A DNA stretch of 6,938 bases from Chloroflexota bacterium (GTDB lineage: Bacteria > Chloroflexota > Anaerolineae > B4-G1 > DUEL01): positions 1 to 6,938 of the forward strand of contig JAGHZG010000081.1 in assembly GCA_017743275.1 (NCBI GenBank). Direction: 5' to 3'. Position 1 is the stretch's first letter. The number at the start of each line of letters is the position of its first letter. The notes beneath the pieces are model-generated. The model did no database searches. It saw nothing but the letters and a program-made list of their open reading frames with translations, and was not told where the DNA came from. A program made the translations under genes and the position numbers. Positions 1 through 4,512 of the stretch are shown piece after piece.

Positions 1-97
1 CTCGGAGAGGGCACCCTGCAGGCCCGCGATGAGGCGCCCCGACCTAACCCCCGACCCGGGGCGCCTCATCGCGGGCCTGCAGGGTGCCCTCTCCGAG
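1..97. repeat. Perfect 41-bp inverted repeat at the window edge
   Basis: Bases 1-41 are the exact reverse complement of 57-97, with a 15-base spacer at 42-56. The repeat begins at the very first base, so it may continue outside the window. The right arm encodes plausible protein (residues 'GRLIAGLQGALSE'), whereas the left arm in the same frame gives an unconvincing peptide. This fits a fold-back chimera at a contig end better than a natural hairpin, but that is an inference. Confidence 0.9.
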
Positions 98-541
98 ATG
101 GAGCGCCGTCTGCAATCCACGACCGGCAATCTGCAATCTGTAATCTGCAATCTACTGGACCGCTGCGACTTGAGCGCCCCCCACCGCTACCCCTGCGGCG
201 CCGGGCACGCCTACATCGTGGTCGGTCCGGGGGGAGAACTGGCCCGCTGCCATATGGAGATGGGGCGGATCGTCGGCACGGTCTGGGAGGGAGACCCACT
301 GGCGGCGGTGCGGGCGGAGGACGGGTTCCGCAACCCGCCGGTGGAGGAGAAGGAGGAGTGCAGGGAATGCCCCTGGCGCTACGTCTGTGCGGGGGGATGC
401 CCGCTGCTGGCCCAGCGGCGGCGGGGCACCCCGGCAGCCCCGTCCCCCTACTGCGCCGTCTACCGGGCCATCCTCCCCGAACTCCTGCGGCTGGAAGGAA
501 TGAGGGTCTTACAGACGAACCGCATCCAGCGAAGCCGGTAA
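2..541 (+). CDS. Radical SAM/SPASM-domain protein, 3' portion (5' truncated)
   Basis: This is the C-terminal part of a radical SAM enzyme with a SPASM domain, which binds auxiliary Fe-S clusters in peptide- and protein-modifying maturases such as PqqE and anSME. Numbering from the ATG at 29, cysteines 56, 74, 111, 114, 120, 124 and 142 fit the SPASM pattern C-X12-G-X4-C, gap, C-X2-C-X5-C-X3-C-X17-C, including the 'CPWRYVCAGGCP' core. The radical SAM barrel with its CxxxCxxC motif is absent, so the gene is cut by the left edge. The frame is open from base 2. The ATG at 29 lies inside one arm of a perfect inverted repeat and is probably not a real start; trustworthy protein sequence begins around residues 5-10. 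A heptamer array at 112-160 codes for an odd linker just before the domain. The substrate cannot be told from this piece. Confidence 0.88.
   Translation, partial: SERAPCRPAMRRPDLTPDPGRLIAGLQGALSEMERRLQSTTGNLQSVICNLLDRCDLSAPHRYPCGAGHAYIVVGPGGELARCHMEMGRIVGTVWEGDPLAAVRAEDGFRNPPVEEKEECRECPWRYVCAGGCPLLAQRRRGTPAAPSPYCAVYRAILPELLRLEGMRVLQTNRIQRSR
112..160 (+). repeat. Heptamer tandem repeat inside the SPASM gene (unit GCAATCT)
   Basis: Seven consecutive 7-base units can be laid out: GCAATCC, ACGACCG, GCAATCT, GCAATCT, GTAATCT, GCAATCT, ACTGGAC. The four from 126 to 153 are nearly identical; the outer units are degenerate. The array lies in the linker just upstream of the SPASM cysteines and is read through in frame. 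Its unit differs from the gyrA array unit (GCGACCT) by two transitions only. Confidence 0.8.
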
Positions 542-568
542 ACCTGTCCAGCGATAGACTTCTTCGGC

Positions 569-604
569 AAAAGTGCCGGGCGGACGAGAACGCCCGGCAC
601 TTTT
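569..604 (+). terminator. Intrinsic terminator after the SPASM gene
   Basis: Perfect 14-bp stem: 569-582 (AAAAGTGCCGGGCG) pairs with 591-604 around an 8-base loop, GACGAGAA. The right arm ends in TTTT and is followed by CGTTTG, giving a U-rich tail. It lies 27 bases after the TAA of the radical SAM gene. The A-run at the start of the left arm could also support termination on the other strand, but no gene enters from there. Confidence 0.9.
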
Positions 605-811
605 CGTTTGCAAAAGAGAGCCCCGTTGACAGACTTGCCGTTGATCAATCTCCCCTACCATCAGGTGATGACCAGAGATGCTGTGAGGAGCCTGTAAGCC
701 AACAGTTATCTCCGGCGAAGACTCCGGCAAGCAAACTGGCATTCAGATGGCAGTGGGAGCAGGAATATCCGATGTAAAATGAAATCAGAACACTGCCACA
801 GGGGGTGCGAG
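605..811 (+). promoter_or_regulatory. Intergenic leader with a possible promoter for the membrane-protein pair
   Basis: No convincing gene is seen between the terminator and the ATG at 812. The best -10 candidate is TAAAAT at 775-780, directly preceded by TG, which would start transcription near 787 and leave a leader of about 25 bases. No good -35 box lies 16-18 bases upstream of it. A TTGACA at 626-631 matches the -35 consensus but has no -10 at proper spacing. AGGGGG at 800-805 is the likely ribosome binding site for the ATG at 812. Confidence 0.3.
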
Positions 812-1009
812 ATGACATCCGGGCCGTTCGTACTGCTCCTCGTCCTGGCCTTCGTCCTCGGCGAAGCCACTGTATTGGGGACCCAGTTCTGGCTGGTTGA
901 CCGCAAGGGGAAACTCAGCCGACACCTCAGCCTGGGCACGCTGATTCTGGGCCTCTTCAGCGTGCCGACCGCGATCAGCGTCCTGACCTTCCTGGTACGA
1001 GGCCCGTAG
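812..1009 (+). CDS. Small two-helix membrane protein, unknown function
   Basis: Unrecognised 65-residue hydrophobic protein. Two membrane segments are visible, about residues 5-28 and 40-62, joined by a basic turn 'DRKGKLSRH' at 30-38. By the positive-inside rule the turn would be cytoplasmic with both termini outside. Glu18 lies within the first hydrophobic segment, which is unusual for a simple anchor. The start at 812 is preferred over an in-frame ATG at 779 because AGGGGG lies six bases upstream of 812. The upstream ATG has no ribosome binding site, would add a hydrophilic stretch with two cysteines (MKSEHCHRGCE), and overlaps a possible -10 box. The next gene starts ten bases after the stop, so the two are almost surely co-transcribed. 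It is too small to assign to a family by eye. Confidence 0.7.
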   Translation: MTSGPFVLLLVLAFVLGEATVLGTQFWLVDRKGKLSRHLSLGTLILGLFSVPTAISVLTFLVRGP

Positions 1010-1019
1010 GAGGGTAACC

Positions 1020-1577
1020 ATGATGGTCAACAACTCTGTTACCGGAGCACTGGTCCTGCTGGTTCTCGCAATGGTTGTTATTGGTCTGGTTGTAGGACTC
1101 GCCCTTTCTAATAGCGACCTGGTCAACCCCTATCGCAGCCAGGCCGAAGCGGAACGGGTCCGGCAGGAGGCCGCCCTTCAGTCCCAACGGGAAACGATTG
1201 ATCTCCAGGCTTACCAGCGGGAACAGGAACTGCGCCTCCGGGCCCTGGAACAGCAACAGGCCGACGAGCGGGCTTACCGCCAGGCCCGGCAGGAAACCCA
1301 ACTCTTCCTGATGCGTATGGCGGGCACAACGATCGTGGTCATCCTTGATCTTGCCCTGCTCATCCTGTTCATCGCTGTCGCCTTCCGCATCATTGCCCAG
1401 GCGCGCCGCGTTTGGACGCAATCTTCCGCCGAAGTGCAGGAATTGCGAGCCCAGATGCGCCGCCTGGCCCGGGAGAACGAACGCCTGACCCGCCAACTGA
1501 ACGCACTGCAGCAGGAGATGGCACTGACCGAAGGGGGCAACGGTCGCCACGAAGAAAGACCAATTCGGCGGACCTGA
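1020..1577 (+). CDS. Coiled-coil membrane protein, unknown function
   Basis: Unrecognised 185-residue protein. Residues 8-29 form a clear membrane helix. Residues 41-95 are rich in Glu, Gln, Arg and Ala and look like a long coiled coil. Residues 102-124 form a second membrane helix containing Asp110, and residues 136-170 form a second coiled coil, followed by a short polar tail ending PIRRT. The basic stretch after helix two (RIIAQARR) suggests a cytoplasmic C-terminus, so the first coil would be extracytoplasmic, although that segment also has many arginines and the topology is uncertain. Start: ATG at 1020 behind AGGAGGGT at 1008-1015, which overlaps the stop of the preceding gene; a second ATG follows at once at 1023. 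The tight spacing suggests a role with the small membrane protein upstream, possibly as scaffold or complex partner (inference). Confidence 0.82.
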   Translation: MMVNNSVTGALVLLVLAMVVIGLVVGLALSNSDLVNPYRSQAEAERVRQEAALQSQRETIDLQAYQREQELRLRALEQQQADERAYRQARQETQLFLMRMAGTTIVVILDLALLILFIAVAFRIIAQARRVWTQSSAEVQELRAQMRRLARENERLTRQLNALQQEMALTEGGNGRHEERPIRRT

Positions 1578-1595
1578 TGCTCCTTACTCCTTTTT

Positions 1596-1665
1596 CCTCA
1601 CACAAAGACACAAAGGCACGAAGAAGAAAATTTTTTCTTTGTGTTCTCTGTGTCTTTGTGTGAGG
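1596..1665. repeat. 70-bp palindrome of 8-bp repeats between convergent genes; likely bidirectional terminator
   Basis: The left arm (1596-1630) carries the units ACACAAAG, ACACAAAG-like and GCACGAAG; the right arm (1631-1665) is its imperfect reverse complement. The outer 17 bases, starting CCTCACACAAAGACACA, pair perfectly, and the inner part has several mismatches and one bulge. The centre is AAAATTTTTT. The element fills the gap between the stop at 1577 on the + strand and the stop at 1667 on the - strand, so it could end transcription from both sides. The stem is AT-rich, so a repetitive-element origin is at least as likely as a dedicated terminator. Confidence 0.75.
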
Positions 1666-1666
1666 C

Positions 1667-3712
1667 CTATAACCAACGGGCGTCTACGGCGACGACGCCC
1701 TCGGGCAGGGCCAGCAGCGGGTTGATCTCTATCTCCGCAATGTCCGGGTTCTCCACCAGCAGGCGGGAGAAGGCCAGGATGGCCTCCACCAGCGCCTCCC
1801 GGTCCGCCGGGGGACGGCCGCGCGCGCCCTCCAGCAGGGCCCGTCCCCGAATCTCCGCGATCATCTCCTCCGCATCGGCGCGAGTCAGCGGCGCGACCCG
1901 GAAGGCCACATCCCCGAAGACCTCCACAAAGACCCCTCCCAGTCCGAACATCACCACCGGCCCGAAAGTGGGGTCCTGTTTGCCGCCCAGGATGACCTCC
2001 ACGCCCCCACCGACCATTCGCTGGACCAGGAAGCGCAGGTCGGTGGCATCCGGCACCTGCGAGAGGACTCGCGCCCGCATGGCCTCCGCCTCCCGCCGGA
2101 CCGCCGCCCCGTCGTTCAGGCCCAGCACCACCCCGCCCACGTCCGACTTGTGCAGCACGCGGGCGGAGAGGGCCTTCAGGACCACCGGGTAGCCCAGGCC
2201 GTCCGCCGCCTCCGCCGCCCCGCTGGGGTCATCCGCCACTGCCCAGGGGGCCACCGGGATGCCGTACTCCCGGCAGAGGGCCAGCGCGCCGTCCATATCC
2301 CCCAGCGGCAGGAGACGGCGCGGGCCGGTCGGCGCGTCCTCCGGCAGGGCCTGACGCCGGGCCCGGCGTCGGTGCCACTCCCGCGAGGCCGCCAGGCCCC
2401 GTACCGCGCCCTCTATGTCCGTGAAGACCGGTATAGAGACCTGGCCGATCAGTTCGTGCGCGGCGCCACCCTCCCCGTAGGCGCAGAAGGCCACGGGCAT
2501 CCCCGTCTCCCGGACAATGGCGTCCACCTGCTTCGCCAGTCGGTGGGCTCCCTCCGCCTCGGAGCGGCTGTAGGTGTTGATGAGCAGGACCGCGTCCGGC
2601 TTCAGCATCCGCAGCGTCTGCTCCACGATGCGGGCGTAGAGGTTAAAGTCAAAGATGACCCCCAGGTCCAGGGGGTTGGTGGGCGCGATGACGTCGGCGC
2701 GGAAGAGGGCCCGCACCGCGTCGGTGAAACTCTGCGGCAGCGGGGCCAGACGGAACCCGTACTTTTCCACGAAGTCGGCGGCGATGACAGCGTGCCCGCC
2801 AGAGCGGGAGATGACGACGAGGTCGTCGCCCCGGACGGGCGGGAGCGTCAGTCCCAGGGCCATGGCCACCGCGTCGCCGAAGGAGTCGGCGCGCAGGATG
2901 CCCGCCTGACGGAACGCCGCGCCCACGATGCGGTCGTCGTTGGCCAGCGCCGCCGTGTGGGAGCGGGCGATGCTCTGGCTGGCCGTCCCCCGGTTCGCCT
3001 TGTGGACGATGATGGGTTTCTCGGACCGGCGGGCCAGCGACATCAGCCCCCGGCCGTCGTCCACCGACTCCAGGTACAGGCAGACCATGCGGGTGCCGGG
3101 GTCCTCCAGCAGGTAGGCCAGATAGTCCGCCTCGTCCAGGTCGGTCTTGTTGCCGATGCTGACGACCTTGTTGACGCCCAGCCCGGCGGCGGAGAACATT
3201 CCGGCGTAGGTAATGGAGACGCCGCCGCTCTGGGAGACCACCGAGACGGGGCCGAAGCGGAGCGTCTCCCGACCGATGGGGGCGAAGGGCAGGCAGACCC
3301 CGGCGTCCAGGTTGACGACGCTGATGCAGTTGGGGCCGACGAAGCGGATGTCCCAACGGCGGGCAATCTCTTTAAGTTGCTCCTCCAATTGGCGGCCCTG
3401 TTCCGAAAATTCGGAAAAGCCGCCAGACTCAATGACCACGTGGCGGATGCCCTTTCGTCCACAGGTCTCCATGAGGCCGGGGACCAGAGGGGCGGGGACC
3501 AGGATGACGGCCAGGTCCACGCCGTCGGGCACTTCGTCCAGAGAGGGGACGATGGGGACGCCGTAGACCTCCCCACGCTCCCGTCCCACAGCATAGAGGG
3601 CACCGGCATAGCCGAAGGTGCGCAGGTTGAGGATGATGGTGCGGGCCAGGTTGTCGGGTTTCTCCGAGACGCCGATGACGACGATGCTCCGGGGGTAGAA
3701 GATGCGGTGCAT
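1667..3712 (-). CDS. Acetate--CoA ligase (ADP-forming), fused alpha-beta
   Basis: Cytoplasmic NDP-forming acyl-CoA synthetase that reversibly converts acetyl-CoA (or a related acyl-CoA), ADP and phosphate to the acid, CoA and ATP. It has 681 residues from the preferred start. Domains in order: CoA-binding Rossmann domain (about 1-130, 'PRSIVVIGVSEKP', 'GPNC' at 126-129); succinyl-CoA-ligase-like domain (about 155-290, 'SQSGG' at 161-165); a further ligase-like region; and a C-terminal ATP-grasp domain (about 460-681, ending 'EIEINPLLAL..GVVAVDARWL'). His252 in 'RSHTAALA' and His521 in 'LHKSDVGG' match the two histidines that relay phosphate in this family. 'SHTAALAN' departs from the usual SHTGALAG. 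The ATG at 3712 is chosen because GGAGG (3717-3721) precedes it; an upstream ATG at 3751 has no binding site and adds 13 residues outside the domain. Acyl specificity is unknown. It lacks the acetyltransferase domain of Pat-type relatives. Confidence 0.92.
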   Translation of the reverse strand: MHRIFYPRSIVVIGVSEKPDNLARTIILNLRTFGYAGALYAVGRERGEVYGVPIVPSLDEVPDGVDLAVILVPAPLVPGLMETCGRKGIRHVVIESGGFSEFSEQGRQLEEQLKEIARRWDIRFVGPNCISVVNLDAGVCLPFAPIGRETLRFGPVSVVSQSGGVSITYAGMFSAAGLGVNKVVSIGNKTDLDEADYLAYLLEDPGTRMVCLYLESVDDGRGLMSLARRSEKPIIVHKANRGTASQSIARSHTAALANDDRIVGAAFRQAGILRADSFGDAVAMALGLTLPPVRGDDLVVISRSGGHAVIAADFVEKYGFRLAPLPQSFTDAVRALFRADVIAPTNPLDLGVIFDFNLYARIVEQTLRMLKPDAVLLINTYSRSEAEGAHRLAKQVDAIVRETGMPVAFCAYGEGGAAHELIGQVSIPVFTDIEGAVRGLAASREWHRRRARRQALPEDAPTGPRRLLPLGDMDGALALCREYGIPVAPWAVADDPSGAAEAADGLGYPVVLKALSARVLHKSDVGGVVLGLNDGAAVRREAEAMRARVLSQVPDATDLRFLVQRMVGGGVEVILGGKQDPTFGPVVMFGLGGVFVEVFGDVAFRVAPLTRADAEEMIAEIRGRALLEGARGRPPADREALVEAILAFSRLLVENPDIAEIEINPLLALPEGVVAVDARWL

Positions 3713-3799
3713 GGAGCCTCCGGTGTGAATGATCCGAACGCGCGAATGCATAAGATTCGCGCGGGGTGTTTGTCCGATGCAAAAGGGGTATAATACACT
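3713..3799 (-). promoter_or_regulatory. Leader of the CoA ligase gene with a 9-bp dyad and -10-like element
   Basis: A perfect inverted repeat, CGCGCGAAT at 3739-3747 and ATTCGCGCG at 3755-3763 with a 7-base spacer, lies 27-51 bases upstream of the ATG at 3712. It has no T-run, so an operator or mRNA hairpin is more likely than a terminator. Further upstream, 3789-3794 reads TATTAT on the - strand (TATAAT on the + strand), a possible -10 box, but no matching -35 box is seen. GGAGG at 3717-3721 is the ribosome binding site. Confidence 0.45.
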
Positions 3800-4144
3800 T
3801 CAGGGAGTGAGGCCAGACCGCAGGATGGTTACAACAGTTTCCACGATGGTCCTGAAGGGACCCGCTTTCAGTCGGCCAATCTCTGCCACAATCAGGTCGT
3901 GATGGGCAGTGAACAATTTCCCAGGCCGCGCGTAACTGACGAGGTGTAATGAACCTGCAGCGAAACTGGCATCATCCAGCATAATGGCCCAGGGATCAGC
4001 GTATGGCCTGCTGGTAATCTGGCATAGAATCCAGTCCCCGCGTCCGGCATCGGCCAGCACAACCGCCGGACGCAACTTGGCCTGGGAGAGGTCGGAAAAC
4101 GGGAAGGGGATCAGGACCACGGCACCTGCTGAAGGTGCGACCAC
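3800..4144 (-). CDS. MazF/PemK-type toxin (type II TA endoribonuclease)
   Basis: 114-residue protein of the MazF/PemK fold; known members cut mRNA at short sequence motifs and arrest growth. Visible family features are the N-terminal strand 'GAVVLIPFPFSDLS' (7-20), 'KLRPAVVLAD' (23-32) with Arg25, 'CQITS' (41-45) with Thr44, 'GSLHLVSYARPGKLF' (64-78) and the closing helix 'IVAEIGRLKAGPFRTIVETVVTIL'. Arg25 and Thr44 align by eye with the catalytic Arg and Thr of MazF. Length fits the family. The start is GTG at 4144, chosen because GGAGGAGG (4152-4159) sits seven bases upstream; a later in-frame GTG at 4120 would cut into the first conserved strand. The gene overlaps the 3' end of the antitoxin gene by 34 bases, suggesting coupled translation. 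The cleavage site cannot be predicted. Nothing in the sequence indicates inactivation. Confidence 0.88.
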   Translation of the reverse strand: MVAPSAGAVVLIPFPFSDLSQAKLRPAVVLADAGRGDWILCQITSRPYADPWAIMLDDASFAAGSLHLVSYARPGKLFTAHHDLIVAEIGRLKAGPFRTIVETVVTILRSGLTP

Positions 4145-4338
4145 GCTTCGTCCTCCTCCGGGCGATTCCAGTCTTCAGCCAGGGCAGGTTCACTGAGCAG
4201 GGCGGTCTCAGATACCTTCAAGAGGGGTTCGTCATCCAGAACAATCACCAGCACCCGGCGCAACGTCGGCACGCGTATGGGCTCCAGCAGGCGAATGTTG
4301 CCCTCCCTGTCTATTACGCCCTCAACCGTTCTCGGCAT
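4111..4338 (-). CDS. Antitoxin of the MazF-type TA pair
   Basis: 75-residue acidic protein directly upstream of, and overlapping, the toxin gene. The N-terminal part 'VEGVIDREGNIRLLEPIRVPTLRRVLVIVLDD' (5-36) resembles the small beta-rich domain of AF2212/DUF104-like antitoxins, which likely dimerises and may bind the operator. The C-terminal part 'ALLSEPALAEDWNRPEEDEAWSHLQ' (46-70) is a charged segment ending in an acidic/aromatic helix of the kind that wraps around and blocks a MazF toxin; this pairing rests on gene context and similarity by eye. ATG at 4338 with AGGGG (4343-4347) four bases upstream. Antitoxin-first order, overlap with the toxin, and a promoter carrying a dyad all fit an autoregulated TA operon. 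The family name is less certain than the role. Confidence 0.82.
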   Translation of the reverse strand: MPRTVEGVIDREGNIRLLEPIRVPTLRRVLVIVLDDEPLLKVSETALLSEPALAEDWNRPEEDEAWSHLQQVPWS

Positions 4339-4376
4339 GGTACCCCTTTATACAGCAGATTGGTTCACCTCTGGCC

Positions 4377-4397
4377 AACTGTCATTATCCGACAGTT
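4377..4397. promoter_or_regulatory. Inverted repeat over the -10 box: likely TA operator
   Basis: AACTGTC (4377-4383) and GACAGTT (4391-4397) form a perfect 7-bp inverted repeat with a 7-base spacer. The spacer contains the whole -10 box. A second short palindrome, TTTGT-G-ACAAA at 4396-4406, fills the rest of the region up to the -35. Binding by the antitoxin or TA complex would block RNA polymerase. The function is inferred from position. Confidence 0.6.
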
Positions 4398-4412
4398 TGT
4401 GACAAAAGTCAA
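4384..4412 (-). promoter_or_regulatory. Sigma70-type promoter of the TA operon
   Basis: On the - strand, TTGACT (4407-4412) and GATAAT (4384-4389) are separated by exactly 17 bases, each one base from consensus. Transcription would start near 4377, leaving a leader of about 38 bases to the antitoxin ATG at 4338. This is the best promoter in the window. Confidence 0.75.
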
Positions 4413-4436
4413 GAGTCGCGCAAAACTGCTCCCTTA

Positions 4437-4488
4437 CCCCTCTTTTCCCCTTCTCCCCCGAAACGGGAGAGGGGGAAAGAAGAGGGGG
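4437..4488. repeat. Purine/pyrimidine hairpin downstream of gyrA
   Basis: A pyrimidine-only arm (4437-4459, starting CCCCTCTTTTCCCC) faces a purine-only arm (about 4465-4488) around GAAAC. The arms pair with small bulges. It lies 25 bases after the gyrA stop and upstream of the TA promoter, so it could help end gyrA transcription. No U-run follows directly on the - strand, and similar CCCTCTCCC/GGGAGAGGG hairpins are common dispersed intergenic repeats, so terminator function is uncertain. Confidence 0.55.
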
Positions 4489-4512
4489 CAGCGAGACTAC
4501 TGCCGCAACCGT

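Noticed and set aside
626..631. Perfect TTGACA
   Set aside because: No -10 box occurs 16-18 bases downstream; the nearest match, TACCAT at 656-661, is 24 bases away.
3401..3416. Palindrome TTCCGAA-AA-TTCGGAA inside the CoA ligase gene
   Set aside because: It arises from the repeated residues Phe-Ser-Glu-Phe-Ser-Glu in coding sequence far from any start; chance is enough to explain it.
2150..3793. Long open frame of 547 codons on the + strand opposite the CoA ligase gene
   Set aside because: It is the antisense shadow of a gene with clear domains. Its translation is low-complexity (rich in Gly, Asp, Val and Arg) with no recognisable motif, as expected in high-GC DNA.
3789..3794. Perfect TATAAT on the + strand
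   Set aside because: No + strand gene lies downstream and no -35 box is spaced properly, so a + strand promoter is unlikely; it may instead act as TATTAT for the - strand gene.
4487..4504. Short hairpin GGCAG-8-CTGCC just after the gyrA stop
   Set aside because: Only five base pairs and no T-run after it, so not supportable as a terminator.
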